The notes: generated by a model not told the origin, from the letters alone. A stretch of 46,898 bases of DNA from Paraglaciecola hydrolytica (GCF_001565895.1 NZ_LSNE01000009.1:383380-430277), one strand, 5' to 3'; counted from the first letter of the stretch, positions 15,425-24,433 are shown. Translations and numbers: made by a program.

Positions 15425-16576
15425 TTACCTACGTGCGACAAAGTCATTTGCTTGAATATTCGCCAGTGGTGCGCCAGAAACCGCAGTGACAATGGCTGTA
15501 TTGGCAAATACTTGGCTAACCGAGACTACTTCCGAATGCAGCTGATATTGCTGGTGAAGCTTACCCGTTGGGTCATAAAATTGATTCATTTGAAATAACG
15601 TGAGTTGATCACCTTTGCGCAAACCTTGTTGCTGCCCAAGATTGATACTTATTTGTTCATTGTTAACGTACAAAACACGGCCGTAAGCGGGCAAACAGCT
15701 CAGTGTGTGATCGATTTCGTTGCTGAGACTTTGCAACAACGAGGTGACTTGTTTACCAAATTCTGATTGCCACATGCGTGAGCTACTAACATCGACACTT
15801 TCGTGGGTGTCAAATTCCCAAGCCGCAGTAAAACCTTGTGTTTTGCTAAATATTTTATCGCCAGTATTACCATTATAAATAGCCACAGAGAGACTAAAGT
15901 CTCGGCTGGCAGTGGTCTTTTCCCAAAAGGCTAAACTGCTACCAGCGTTTTGCATGGTGCCCAAATCAGTTATCTCGGCTAACAATACAAACTGTGTATT
16001 GGCTTTTTGAGCTAACTCTATGGCCACAGGTGCGCCATTTTCCAGTTTAAGATAATAAGGTTCAACTCGTGAAATTTGTGAGTTTTGACTATTTTGATTG
16101 AACTCATGTTGCAGCTTTATCGCTAGGTGTTGACCAAAATCAAACAAATTACCCACTACAGCTTGTTGCCGATGTTTGATGGGATACCAAGTAGTGACGA
16201 TGGACTTAGCATAAGCCGCTGCGCGGCATTGAATTTTTTGTGGAAATATATCGGCGCGAATACTAACGGTAATTACGTCACCCTCATATATTTCATCGAT
16301 CAATTCAACCTTGTCTACTTCGCCTGAGCTGCGCACTTCTAAATGGTCGTCGGCAAGTAATCCGTTGGTAATATGTTGCACACTGCTAATGGAAGCTCCA
16401 GCAAACAATAAGGCTTGTTTGATGGCTTCTTGGGTGGCTTGTTGGCGCGCTTGTTGTTTATTGCCATTATGGATCACTGCCTGACCACTACTTTCATACC
16501 ATATTGCCTGTGCGGCAAAGCTAAAAAGCAGGCTAGCTAAACTGACAGTAAGTTTGAATCGGCGAATGTTATGCAT
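15425..16576 (-). CDS. flgT: Flagellar assembly protein FlgT (H-ring component)
   Basis: A 383-residue exported protein with a signal peptide ending SFAAQA (about residue 24). FlgT-type motifs follow: an N-terminal domain with ARQQATQEAIKQALLFAGASISSVQHI, a TolB-N-like middle domain and a C-terminal SH3-like domain (YGRVLYVNNEQISINLGQQQGLRKGDQLTLF). In Vibrio, FlgT forms the H ring around the LP ring and stabilises the sodium-driven motor. It is divergent from flgP across 260 bp, the typical arrangement in polar flagellar clusters. It is followed by tRNA-Arg. Confidence 0.92.
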   Translation of the reverse strand: MHNIRRFKLTVSLASLLFSFAAQAIWYESSGQAVIHNGNKQQARQQATQEAIKQALLFAGASISSVQHITNGLLADDHLEVRSSGEVDKVELIDEIYEGDVITVSIRADIFPQKIQCRAAAYAKSIVTTWYPIKHRQQAVVGNLFDFGQHLAIKLQHEFNQNSQNSQISRVEPYYLKLENGAPVAIELAQKANTQFVLLAEITDLGTMQNAGSSLAFWEKTTASRDFSLSVAIYNGNTGDKIFSKTQGFTAAWEFDTHESVDVSSSRMWQSEFGKQVTSLLQSLSNEIDHTLSCLPAYGRVLYVNNEQISINLGQQQGLRKGDQLTLFQMNQFYDPTGKLHQQYQLHSEVVSVSQVFANTAIVTAVSGAPLANIQANDFVARR

Positions 16577-16767
16577 TGTGTTCTCGCTAACGGCTTTTGA
16601 TTGTTTTATTAACAGCTAATGACTAAGCACAATCCATACCTTTATTAAGTTGTAACTCGGTAAACCTTACAAATTGGCACTATGCCGAGTTTATATCAGC
16701 TAGTTTTAGGTCTTTGGGTATAGTTATTGCTAAACAAAAGATATTTACACACTAACATTGTCAGTTT

Positions 16768-16786
16768 TTTGGCAGTGCTATGGCGT
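16768..16786 (+). promoter_or_regulatory. Possible sigma-54 promoter of flgP
   Basis: TTTGGCAGTGCTATGGCGT has GG at 16771 and GC at 16783, the required GG-N10-GC spacing. It lies about 50 bp before the flgP start. The -12 element (TGGC rather than TTGC) is imperfect. Confidence 0.45.
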
Positions 16787-16836
16787 TAATAACGCTCTGT
16801 TGTAATACCGTTAACTTTTATCAAAGTGGGAACACT

Positions 16837-17301
16837 ATGAATTATTGCCTGAAACTAAGCGTCATCCTGCTCACTGTGCTGTCATCTTCTTGTTCGAGTC
16901 TTTTTACGAAACATGTGGAGTGGGAAACTATCGAGCCTGATAGTTATCCGGTTATATCGGCAGTTGGTTATGCCCCTATTTCGGCCCAGCGCGGCATCGA
17001 TAGTTCAACCAAAATGTTAATGGCTGTCAAAGCCTCTAAATTAGATGCCTACCGTGAATTGGCTGAACAAGTTTTTGGCCAGAAGATTGATGGCGAACAA
17101 GCATTATCAAGTTTAGTCTTGGAAGATGAGCGTTTGAGTAGCTCGGTACAAGGTGTGATCCGTGGCGCTAAAGTGGTTAAAAGCTACCCGGTGGGTGAGG
17201 ATACCTACGCCACCGAGTTAGAATTAGATTTTAAATTAGTGCATGAAATCTATTTATCTACTGCTCAGCCTAAGCGAGTGAAAAAAGTTAATTATTATTA
17301 G
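16837..17301 (+). CDS. flgP: Flagellar outer-membrane lipoprotein FlgP (LPP20 family)
   Basis: A 154-residue protein from ATG 16837 (GTGGGA upstream). A lipoprotein signal peptide (CLKLSVILLTVLSSSC) ends at a lipobox with Cys19. The mature part has the LPP20-like motif KASKLDAYRELAEQVFGQKIDGEQALSSL. FlgP in Vibrio and Campylobacter is needed for the outer-membrane disc or H-ring structure around the motor. It is divergent from flgT. flgO, its frequent neighbour, is not seen in the window. The gene end faces flgN across an 11-copy heptamer repeat. Confidence 0.88.
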   Translation: MNYCLKLSVILLTVLSSSCSSLFTKHVEWETIEPDSYPVISAVGYAPISAQRGIDSSTKMLMAVKASKLDAYRELAEQVFGQKIDGEQALSSLVLEDERLSSSVQGVIRGAKVVKSYPVGEDTYATELELDFKLVHEIYLSTAQPKRVKKVNYY

Positions 17302-17340
17302 AAACTTCTTTAGTACATCAGCCGCTCTTATCGCATTATT

Positions 17341-17417
17341 TTTCTAGTTTCTAGTTTCTAGTTTCTAGTTTCTAGTTTCTAGTTTCTAGTTTCTAGTTTC
17401 TAGTTTCTAGTTTCTAG
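17341..17417. repeat. Perfect (TTTCTAG)x11 tandem repeat
   Basis: Eleven exact copies of the 7-mer TTTCTAG cover 77 bp between the convergent flgP and flgN genes. The last copy provides the flgN stop codon (TAG on the minus strand, 17416-17414). A perfect array of this size should be prone to slippage, so copy number may differ between strains or within a culture. Confidence 0.97.
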
Positions 17418-17842
17418 GCATTAACACCCTTACCTGAACGTCCACCTTTAGTTCGCCCGCTTTTATCGTAAGTCATTGATTCTTTAGCGCGAGATTCTAA
17501 GATTAGATTGCGTAAGTGCTCCAATCTAAGCTGGCCTTGTTCAACAGCCGTTTGATTTATTGAGGTACGGTATTGGCATTGTTCAACTTGCTTTTTAGCA
17601 TAATCGAATAGCTCGTTAAGTTCGGTATTTTGTTTGTCTGTCTCGCTCAGTGTCTCGTAGCGCTGAGCAATAAGATCATCCTTAGTTTGGATCAGATCAA
17701 GTAAGACTTCTTTGGATTTTAGTAAATTGAGTAGGGTTTCGGGATCGCGGGTACTGATGAGGTGCAACTCTGTTTCCAGAACCTGTTGCAATTGCTCAAG
17801 TTGACTGATTTGTTGTTTTATCGCTTTTATTATAATTATCAT
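17414..17842 (-). CDS. flgN: Flagellar hook-filament junction chaperone FlgN
   Basis: A 142-residue, mainly helical protein with the FlgN layout: long coiled-coil helices (QLEQLQQVLETELHLI, LLDLIQTKDDLIAQRYETL) and the conserved C-terminal tail SMTYDKSGRTKGG. FlgN binds FlgK and FlgL in the cytosol and delivers them to the export apparatus. It is in the usual order flgA-flgM-flgN on the minus strand, 44 bp after flgM. Its TAG stop lies within the last unit of the TTTCTAG array, so its 3' UTR is the repeat. Confidence 0.9.
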   Translation of the reverse strand: MIIIIKAIKQQISQLEQLQQVLETELHLISTRDPETLLNLLKSKEVLLDLIQTKDDLIAQRYETLSETDKQNTELNELFDYAKKQVEQCQYRTSINQTAVEQGQLRLEHLRNLILESRAKESMTYDKSGRTKGGRSGKGVNA

Positions 17843-17886
17843 TGGACATAGCGCAGTGGTTTTATTGAGTTTTTATTATGCTGCCA

Positions 17887-18216
17887 TTACGCTTTGTTAC
17901 CAAATATTTCTGCTTCTAAATTAGAAATCTTTCTCGCCAGTGATTCTGGGTTGATATTATATTGCCCACTTTGAATGGCTTTTTTCAGTTTATCAATTTT
18001 TTCTTGATTAACTGGCGCTTCGCTGCCTTTACGTTGAACTTGCACTAACTGCTGGGCAGATTGTGTCAACGACACAGAATCCTGACGAGCTGTTGACGTC
18101 GTTGCTTTCTGTGTTTCTGCTTGCGTAGCATTATTACTAGCCGTTTGTTGCTGACTAAGTTTTTGATTATCAATGATGGTTTTAGAGCCACCACTATTCA
18201 CATTATTGATAGACAT
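17887..18216 (-). CDS. flgM: Anti-sigma-28 factor FlgM
   Basis: A 109-residue protein starting at ATG 18216, chosen because GGGAGGGAG stands just upstream (an in-frame ATG six codons earlier would hide that site). The N-terminal half is disordered and Ser/Thr/Gln-rich; the C-terminal half has the sigma-28-binding helices (DSVSLTQSAQQLVQ, EKIDKLKKAIQSGQYNINPESLARKISNLEAEIF). FlgM holds FliA inactive until it is exported through the finished hook. A near-perfect sigma-28 promoter lies 43-69 bp upstream, giving the usual feedback loop. Confidence 0.95.
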   Translation of the reverse strand: MSINNVNSGGSKTIIDNQKLSQQQTASNNATQAETQKATTSTARQDSVSLTQSAQQLVQVQRKGSEAPVNQEKIDKLKKAIQSGQYNINPESLARKISNLEAEIFGNKA

Positions 18217-18258
18217 TTTTTTCTCCCTCCCCATCCCATTTAGATTACCTCATCAACT

Positions 18259-18285
18259 ATATCGGCCAACAAGTGAAATTCTTTA
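18259..18285 (-). promoter_or_regulatory. Sigma-28 (FliA) promoter of flgM
   Basis: On the minus strand TAAAGAAT, 11 bp, then GCCGATAT: a near-perfect match to the FliA consensus (TAAAGTTT-N11-GCCGATAA), 43 bp upstream of the flgM start. Confidence 0.85.
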
Positions 18286-18355
18286 GCTAAAATTTGATTA
18301 TAAAACAATTAATCTTTAATTAGCTATAAGCTTGCATGGCTAATCATTTTATTCC

Positions 18356-19066
18356 TCACAAATTTACTTTTACTTCATGTGTGTTGACAATTTGCGCAAG
18401 TAAATTTTTATTGGAACGGCTGTTTTTAACTCGGATAGTTTCACCGACGTTTCCGTCTTCTAACGCTACACCATTGGTCTTAACGTACATAAATTGTGAT
18501 TCTGCGCTGATAACTACATTGTCGCCCTTACATACAAAACAAAGATCATCCGGTTCGACCGGTCTGCCTGAAATTAAACGTCGTTTTACTCTGGCACCTA
18601 ATACACTATCTATATCGGCAAAAGTGGTATTTCTTAAACGCTTTTTATCCATGTCGATAACTTGCAGATTGTCTTTGCTTAGCAGAGTGCCAGGGCTTAC
18701 AGCATTGCTTACTATCACTACAGGTTGAATTTCTGTTACTCGTATCATCAAATACATGTACCAGTTACTTGCTGGACATTGGGCTTTAACGGTGATGTTA
18801 GATTGAAACAAGGCTTCAGATCCAACGGCGTATTCGATGTCTTGGGGGCAGGCTGGAATGACAATTCGTGCATCTATTGGCATACCCTCAACCTCTAATT
18901 GACTTGAATTATTGCCACTGAGTTGAGCAATGATAAATTTTTCGGCATCATGAATTAGCTGTTGATTATCTAAGTTATTTTCTTGTGCGGCCGCTATAAA
19001 GCTGACAAAAGAAATATTAATGATAAATATGTTGGCTAATCCTACGTAATAATATAATTTTTTCAT
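18356..19066 (-). CDS. flgA: Flagellar P-ring assembly chaperone FlgA
   Basis: About 236 residues from ATG 19066 (a GTG two codons earlier is also possible). The N-terminal hydrophobic segment (YYYVGLANIFIINISFVSFIAAAQ) is a Sec signal. The C-terminal SAF/ChapFlgA domain is recognisable: VVIVSNAVSPGTLLSKDNLQVIDMD, VLGARVKRRLISGRPVEPDDL and a final GETIRVKNSRSNKNLLAQIVNTHEVKV. FlgA assists FlgI assembly in the periplasm. First gene of the flgA-flgM-flgN group, divergent from cheV. Confidence 0.93.
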   Translation of the reverse strand: MKKLYYYVGLANIFIINISFVSFIAAAQENNLDNQQLIHDAEKFIIAQLSGNNSSQLEVEGMPIDARIVIPACPQDIEYAVGSEALFQSNITVKAQCPASNWYMYLMIRVTEIQPVVIVSNAVSPGTLLSKDNLQVIDMDKKRLRNTTFADIDSVLGARVKRRLISGRPVEPDDLCFVCKGDNVVISAESQFMYVKTNGVALEDGNVGETIRVKNSRSNKNLLAQIVNTHEVKVNL

Positions 19067-19276
19067 GTTCACTTGTTGGCAAGTTGTCTATGCTAATGGA
19101 AGTTGGCTGGCAACAACCTAAAGTGTCAATTTTAAGTCACTTAGTTAGCAATAATTAAAAATTCAGTCTTTAATGCCTTTAAAGGCTCGTGTTTTACAGC
19201 ATATTGATGTGTTATTGCACATATTGCTTATGACAGTTGCAAAAGTTAAGCCGTTTTAATTTTATTGGAGTCTTAC

Positions 19277-20209
19277 ATGTCTGAAATCATGAACTCGGTC
19301 AATCAACGTACTCAGTTGGTTGGAGAAAATAGATTGGAGCTGTTGTTGTTTAAGCTCAATTCCAGACAGCGCTTTGGCATTAACGTGTTCAAAGTCAGGG
19401 AAGTGCTCCAATGTCCACCGTTAACTTCAATGCCTAAACTTAATCACTTAGTACGCGGGATAGCTCATATTCGTGGTCAAACTATATCTGTCATTGATAT
19501 GAGTTTAGCAACAGGTGGCAAACGTATTGAGGATTTAAAATCAGCCTTTGTGATCATTGCTGAATATAATGGCTCGGTGCAGGGTTTTTTGGTCGGTTCT
19601 GTAGAACGCATCATTAATACCAACTGGGCTTCAATTATGCCTCCACCTAAAGGCAGCGGCAGAGCCAGTTATTTGACTGCGGTGACAGAAATAGAAAATG
19701 AGCTCATTGAAATATTAGATGTTGAAAAAATTCTTAATGACATATCGCCGGTAAATACAGACTTAAGCGCAGGTATGTCTGATAAATTAAAGGTAGGTGA
19801 AGATGATGCACGTATGCAAAAAATCATCTTTATCGCTGACGATTCTTCGGTTGCTCGTAATCAAGTCAAAAAAGCCTTATCGGCTTTAGGGCTAGAAATC
19901 GAAGTGGCTAAAAATGGCTTAGAGGCACTCAATCGTTTAAAAGAGATTGCGGCAGAAACCGGTGATATTACCAATAGAGTAGGGGTGTTGGTATCTGACA
20001 TCGAAATGCCCGAAATGGATGGTTATACCCTAACCGCAGAAATACGTAATACTCCTGAGCTGAAAAACCTCCATGTTATTTTGCATACTTCACTTAGTGG
20101 TGTATTTAATCAGGCAATGGTGCAAAAAGTCGGAGCCGATGACTTTATTGCTAAGTTCAATCCCGATGAATTAGCATCGTCGGTTTTAAAATGGTTTGGT
20201 AACGAATAA
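19277..20209 (+). CDS. cheV: Chemotaxis coupling protein CheV (CheW-receiver)
   Basis: A 310-residue protein from ATG 19277 (GGAG 6 bp upstream). Residues about 12-160 are a CheW-like domain (LELLLFKLNSRQRFGINVFKVREVLQCPPL; VRGIAHIRGQTISVIDM). Residues about 180-310 are a response-regulator receiver domain with acidic residues IADDSS, phospho-acceptor Asp241 in VSDIEMPEMDG and Lys293 in IAKF. CheV couples receptors to CheA and is tuned by phosphorylation. It sits just upstream of cheR, as in Vibrio and Alteromonas polar flagellar clusters. Confidence 0.96.
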   Translation: MSEIMNSVNQRTQLVGENRLELLLFKLNSRQRFGINVFKVREVLQCPPLTSMPKLNHLVRGIAHIRGQTISVIDMSLATGGKRIEDLKSAFVIIAEYNGSVQGFLVGSVERIINTNWASIMPPPKGSGRASYLTAVTEIENELIEILDVEKILNDISPVNTDLSAGMSDKLKVGEDDARMQKIIFIADDSSVARNQVKKALSALGLEIEVAKNGLEALNRLKEIAAETGDITNRVGVLVSDIEMPEMDGYTLTAEIRNTPELKNLHVILHTSLSGVFNQAMVQKVGADDFIAKFNPDELASSVLKWFGNE

Positions 20210-20371
20210 TCTGGCATTTATTAAATTGTGTGTCAGAACGATAGCGTGACTTAAGTGATGTATTAAAATGGACTGGATGGCTGATTTTGTTGTTGTATGA
20301 GTCATCATCAATGAACAGAGCGTTAAGCTGGTTTCCGAATTTTAAACGATGCAGTAAACAAGGGATATCTG

Positions 20372-21208
20372 GTGTCAGAAAGCCAATTTAGTGAACACAA
20401 TTATCGTTTGTTCAGCCAATTTCTGGAAACAGCAAGTGGCATAGTTTTGGGTGATAATAAACAATATCTGGTTAAGAGTCGGCTTACTTCCCATGTCAAA
20501 GTGCAAGGGGTCAGTAATTTAGATCAGCTTATCGAAAAAATCGTTGTTAAACGCGACCGCCAGGCACAGTTAGCCGCGATTGAAGCAATGACCACGAATG
20601 AAACTCTATGGTTTCGTGATAGTTATCCTTTCAGCTTGTTGGAAAGTAGTATTTTACCTAAATATGAACAGCGCAGTACTCCACTTAAAGTATGGAGTGC
20701 CGCTTGTTCATCTGGGCAAGAGGCATACTCAATTGCCATGACTATCCAAAATTATCAAAAGAAACGCAGTGGTAGTTTACGTGCGGGTGCACAAATTGTT
20801 GGTACCGATATATCTGAAGAAATGTTGCAAAAATGTCGTTTGGCTGAGTACGACCAATTAGCGATGTCACGGGGCCTACCTGAAATATTCAAACAAGAAT
20901 ATTTTGAAAGTGGAGATAATGGTAAGTTAAAAATCAAAGCTCAACTAAAAGCGATGGCCAGTTTTAGACAACTCAATCTACTAGACAACTTTTCCGGCAT
21001 GGGACGTTTTGACATTATTTTTTGTCGCAATGTCCTGATTTATTTTTCGCCAGAAATTAAAAAACAGATACTGCAGAAAATTGCCGCTTGCCTGCAAGAT
21101 GACGGCATTTTATTTGTAGGGGCATCCGAATCTATCTCCGATTTAGTTGAGCAGTTTACCATGGTGCGCTGTAACCCTGGTTTGTATTACATTAAAAAAA
21201 CTAAATAA
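20372..21208 (+). CDS. cheR: Chemotaxis protein methyltransferase CheR
   Basis: A 278-residue protein starting at GTG 20372. The N-terminal helical domain (residues about 1-75) precedes a SAM-dependent methyltransferase domain with WSAACSSGQEAYSIAM (motif I), DISEEML and FDIIFCRNVLIYFS. It methylates glutamates of chemoreceptors using S-adenosylmethionine. There is no C-terminal TPR or pentapeptide-binding subdomain extension. It lies 162 bp after cheV and 150 bp before flgB, which has its own promoter. Confidence 0.96.
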   Translation: MSESQFSEHNYRLFSQFLETASGIVLGDNKQYLVKSRLTSHVKVQGVSNLDQLIEKIVVKRDRQAQLAAIEAMTTNETLWFRDSYPFSLLESSILPKYEQRSTPLKVWSAACSSGQEAYSIAMTIQNYQKKRSGSLRAGAQIVGTDISEEMLQKCRLAEYDQLAMSRGLPEIFKQEYFESGDNGKLKIKAQLKAMASFRQLNLLDNFSGMGRFDIIFCRNVLIYFSPEIKKQILQKIAACLQDDGILFVGASESISDLVEQFTMVRCNPGLYYIKKTK

Positions 21209-21293
21209 AAATATACCAATCCGCTGATGTAAAGGCTTAGGCAAAAGCTGTACTCCCCTTCGCGTTTTTCAATTTGTGTTTTCAATATTGTTG

Positions 21294-21309
21294 TGGCATA
21301 GGCTTTGCT
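21294..21309 (+). promoter_or_regulatory. Sigma-54 promoter of flgBCDE
   Basis: TGGCATAGGCTTTGCT has GG at 21295 and GC at 21307 (GG-N10-GC), a strong match to TGGCAC-N5-TTGCA/T, 50 bp before the flgB GTG. Fits FlrC/FleQ-dependent class III middle flagellar genes. Confidence 0.85.
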
Positions 21310-21358
21310 AGTTGTTTCTCAACTGAGGTGAAATATACCTCATCTTGAGGAGACAATA

Positions 21359-21760
21359 GTGGCAATCAGCTTAGACAAATTGATGGGTTTTCATCAAAAG
21401 GCAATGCAAGTGCGCACCGAGCGTATGGAAATTATTGCCGGAAACCTCGCCAATGCCAACACCCCTGGTTATAAGGCCAAAGATTTAGACTTTCAAAAAG
21501 TCATGCAAAGCGCACAGTTTGCCCGAGATCACAATCTTACCCGCACTCACGAAAATCATTTAAAAGGCTCAATGCAAGGGACTGGCGATATTAAATTTCG
21601 CATCCCCAATCAGCCTGATACCGGTGATGGCAATACTGTGGATGTGCAACAAGAGCGTAATGCCTTTTTAGATAATGGCTTGCGTTATGAAGCAGGTTTA
21701 GAATTTTTAAATGGCAAGATTAAAGGCATGAAAAAAGCCATCAGCGGAGGGCAAGCATAA
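21359..21760 (+). CDS. flgB: Flagellar basal-body rod protein FlgB
   Basis: A 133-residue protein from GTG 21359, preceded by GAGGAGA. The N-terminal rod motif is clear (MEIIAGNLANANTPGYKAKDLDF) as is the C-terminal helix (NAFLDNGLRYEAGLEFLNGKIKGMKKAI). Length matches the family (about 135). Proximal rod subunit, exported by the type III system. First gene of the flgBCDE operon, with a sigma-54 site 50 bp upstream; it overlaps flgC at TAATG. Confidence 0.97.
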   Translation: MAISLDKLMGFHQKAMQVRTERMEIIAGNLANANTPGYKAKDLDFQKVMQSAQFARDHNLTRTHENHLKGSMQGTGDIKFRIPNQPDTGDGNTVDVQQERNAFLDNGLRYEAGLEFLNGKIKGMKKAISGGQA

Positions 21761-22182
21761 TGAGTTTATTTAATGTAATGGATATCGCCAGTTCAGGTAT
21801 GAGTGCACAAAGTGTACGTTTGAATACCACGGCCAGTAATGTCGCCAATGCCAACAGTGTCAGTAGTAGTTATGACGCCACTTATAAAGCCAGACATCCG
21901 GTATTTGCCGCAGAAATGCAGCGCGCTACCGACGAACAGACTGTGGGAACGAAAGTGCAAGTTCTTGGTGTTGTAGAAAGTCAAAAGCCCTTACAAATTG
22001 AATACAGCCCTGGTCATCCCATGGCAGATGAAAATGGTTATATTTACAAACCCAACGTCAATATTGTGGAAGAAATGGCAGATATGATGTCGGCTTCTAA
22101 AGCTTATGAAACTAACGTACAGGTGACAGACACCACCAAACGCATTTTTAGAAACGTACTGCGTATTGGTCAGGGTCAATAG
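21760..22182 (+). CDS. flgC: Flagellar basal-body rod protein FlgC
   Basis: A 140-residue proximal rod subunit. The N-terminal motif (FNVMDIASSGMSAQSVRLNTTASNVANANS) and the C-terminal motif (VNIVEEMADMMSASKAYETNVQVTDTTKRIFRNVLRIGQ) are the FlgC signatures that form the coiled D0 domain. The start ATG shares its A with the flgB stop, implying translational coupling. Confidence 0.97.
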   Translation: MSLFNVMDIASSGMSAQSVRLNTTASNVANANSVSSSYDATYKARHPVFAAEMQRATDEQTVGTKVQVLGVVESQKPLQIEYSPGHPMADENGYIYKPNVNIVEEMADMMSASKAYETNVQVTDTTKRIFRNVLRIGQGQ

Positions 22183-22230
22183 GTTTAGTTTATCAGTTAC
22201 GCTTTCGAGTGAATACTCAGAGGAAAGATT

Positions 22231-22917
22231 GTGGATACATTCATTAATAAAGGTCTTAGCACTGACTACTATTGGCAAAAAGAAACCAAACCAGTAGCTG
22301 ATGATTCAAATCAACGGTTATCGCAGGAAGACTTCTTTTCGTTATTGACTGAGCAGTTAGCCAATCAAGATCCAACTAAACCGGTTGATAATGATCAAAT
22401 GGTGGCGCAGATGACCAGCTTTACCATGGCTGATGGCATTGAGCAGCTTAATACCAAGTTTGAAAATTTTGCCTCTTCGATGACCTCAAATCAGGCTCTG
22501 CAAGCCTCTAGTCTGATTGGGCAAACTGTATTGCTGCAAGGTGATATCGGTTATATGGCCAATGATGGAGCAGGGCTCTCAGGTGTGGTTATTAATGAGG
22601 ATACCGTGCAAGAGATGAAAATTACCATTGAAAACGGTGTGGGTGAAATTGTTAAAACTATCAACGTTGGTACTCAGGCGGCAGGAAATATCCAATTTAG
22701 TTGGGATGGCACGAATACAAGCGGAAAAATTATGCCGGCCGGAGATTATGTGATCCGCGCTCAGGGCAAAGTGGCAGGCGAGTCGACAGTGTTGCCGACA
22801 GCCGTCAATCGTCATGTTGCTAGCGTCAGTATGGGTGGCAGCAGCCAAGGTATTATTCTTAATTTGAATGGTGATGTGAGTGTCAAACTCGACGACGTCA
22901 TTCAAATCGGTGGTTAA
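22231..22917 (+). CDS. flgD: Flagellar hook-capping protein FlgD
   Basis: A 228-residue protein from GTG 22231 with AGAGGAAAG upstream. Conserved FlgD features are QEDFFSLLTEQLANQDPTKPVDNDQMVAQMTSFTMADGIEQLN at the start, the tudor-like region and the FLG-type beta domain (IQFSWDGTNTSGKIMPAGDYVI). FlgD forms the scaffold cap needed to polymerise the hook FlgE. It lies 48 bp after flgC and 16 bp before flgE. Confidence 0.97.
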   Translation: MDTFINKGLSTDYYWQKETKPVADDSNQRLSQEDFFSLLTEQLANQDPTKPVDNDQMVAQMTSFTMADGIEQLNTKFENFASSMTSNQALQASSLIGQTVLLQGDIGYMANDGAGLSGVVINEDTVQEMKITIENGVGEIVKTINVGTQAAGNIQFSWDGTNTSGKIMPAGDYVIRAQGKVAGESTVLPTAVNRHVASVSMGGSSQGIILNLNGDVSVKLDDVIQIGG

Positions 22918-22933
22918 CAGGAGAACATAAACA

Positions 22934-24358
22934 ATGTCCTTTAATATAGCTTTAAGTGGCGTTAATGCCGCACAACGAGACTTAGATACAACGGCCAACA
23001 ACATCGCCAACGTTAATACCGTAGGTTTTAAAGAATCCCGCGCGGAATTTGGGGATGTGTATGCCACGTCATTATTGGCAGGTGGTAAAACCAAAGTTGG
23101 TGATGGGGTGTTAACTCAGGAAGTGGCGCAGCAATTTTCCCAAGGTAGTTTGCAGTTTACCAATAACGCTTTGGATTTGGCGATCACTGGCAATGGCTTT
23201 TTTGGTACAGTACCTGCCATCGATTCGCGGGATTTTTCCTTTACCCGTGCCGGTATGTTTAAACTTAATTCTGAAAACTTTGTGGTGAACTCCAACGGTG
23301 ACCACTTATTAGGTTTTCCTGTAAACAAGGACGGCAGCTCAGCCTCGGTAGCCTTAAGTACCACTATTCCGGTACGTATACCTGATTCTTCTGGCGCGCC
23401 ACAACCCACCTCTGAAGTATCACTTAAAATGAACTTACCGGCGGGTGAAGATCCAGTGGATATTCGACTGTTTAATCCAGACGATCCCTTGACCTATAAC
23501 GCTGCGACATCGGTTACGGTGTTTGATTCACTGGGTGACAGCCATGTGATGACCTACTACTTTATGAAAGATTTAAATGCTACCAACGAATGGGTAGGGG
23601 TGACCTATATGGATAACTTACCTTTAAAAACGGAAGGTGATACGCCAGGTGTGCCACCAACGCTATATTCACCTGCTGTGCTGCCTTCTCCTCCAGGCGC
23701 TGCGGCAGTTAACGTAGTGGGCGAAAACTCGTTAGGTCCAGCTAATACTGTATCTGGCTTTAGGATGATTTTTAGTAGTGGCGGTGATTTTCAGTTTATG
23801 CAAAATGCTGACGGCACCAATGCATTGACAGGGGATGTGCCCTCTGTGGCTCTAGGCGCTGCTATTTTAGGTAATGGCTCAGATCCTACTCAATATATCA
23901 CTACTAACTTTGCCTTAGATTCTGTTAACGCGACTCCAGATGAACCCACTCAGTTTGCCTCGGCCTTTGAAGTGACATCCTTAGAGCAGAACGGTTTACC
24001 GGTTGGTCGTCTAACTGGTATCGATATCGGCCCGGATGGTTTAGTACGTGCTACTTATTCAAATGGTACCTCTGAGCCTATCGTGCGAGTGGCATTGATT
24101 CGTTTTGCCAATGACCAAGGTTTGAGCCAGCAAAGTAATACCCAGTGGCAAGAAAGTATTTTGTCGGGTGAGGCCTTAGCAGGTGAAGCCACCACAGGTA
24201 CTTTTGGTGATATCAACTCATCGGCCTTAGAGCAAGCAAACGTGAACTTAACCTCTGAGTTAATAGATTTGATTATTGCCCAGCGAAACTTCCAAGCTAA
24301 CTCCAGAGCGCTGGAAGTTAACAATCAACTTAATCAAAATATCCTTAATATCCGCTAG
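22934..24358 (+). CDS. flgE: Flagellar hook protein FlgE
   Basis: A 474-residue hook subunit, longer than the roughly 400 of enterobacteria because of a larger variable central region. N-terminus MSFNIALSGVNAAQRDLDTTANNIANVNTVGFKESRAEF and C-terminus SELIDLIIAQRNFQANSRALEVNNQLNQNILNIR are the conserved axial helices. The gene has AGGAG upstream. A strong hairpin follows it, and flgF beyond has its own sigma-54 promoter, so flgBCDE is an operon of its own. Confidence 0.96.
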   Translation: MSFNIALSGVNAAQRDLDTTANNIANVNTVGFKESRAEFGDVYATSLLAGGKTKVGDGVLTQEVAQQFSQGSLQFTNNALDLAITGNGFFGTVPAIDSRDFSFTRAGMFKLNSENFVVNSNGDHLLGFPVNKDGSSASVALSTTIPVRIPDSSGAPQPTSEVSLKMNLPAGEDPVDIRLFNPDDPLTYNAATSVTVFDSLGDSHVMTYYFMKDLNATNEWVGVTYMDNLPLKTEGDTPGVPPTLYSPAVLPSPPGAAAVNVVGENSLGPANTVSGFRMIFSSGGDFQFMQNADGTNALTGDVPSVALGAAILGNGSDPTQYITTNFALDSVNATPDEPTQFASAFEVTSLEQNGLPVGRLTGIDIGPDGLVRATYSNGTSEPIVRVALIRFANDQGLSQQSNTQWQESILSGEALAGEATTGTFGDINSSALEQANVNLTSELIDLIIAQRNFQANSRALEVNNQLNQNILNIR

Positions 24359-24378
24359 TTAAGTCGTTTTAGTTAATT

Positions 24379-24400
24379 AAGGCCGTCTAAGGACGGCCTT
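24379..24400 (+). terminator. Hairpin after flgE
   Basis: AAGGCCGTC (24379-24387) and GACGGCCTT (24392-24400) form a perfect 9-bp stem with loop TAAG. The 3' side continues ATTGATC, so the U-run is poor. It probably reduces read-through from flgE into flgF. Confidence 0.65.
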
Positions 24401-24433
24401 ATTGATCCCGTCACTAAATTTCTAAACTGATGA

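Noticed and set aside
17341-17417. Array read as CRISPR or other spaced repeat
   Set aside because: The 7-bp units are directly adjacent without spacers, and there are no cas genes.
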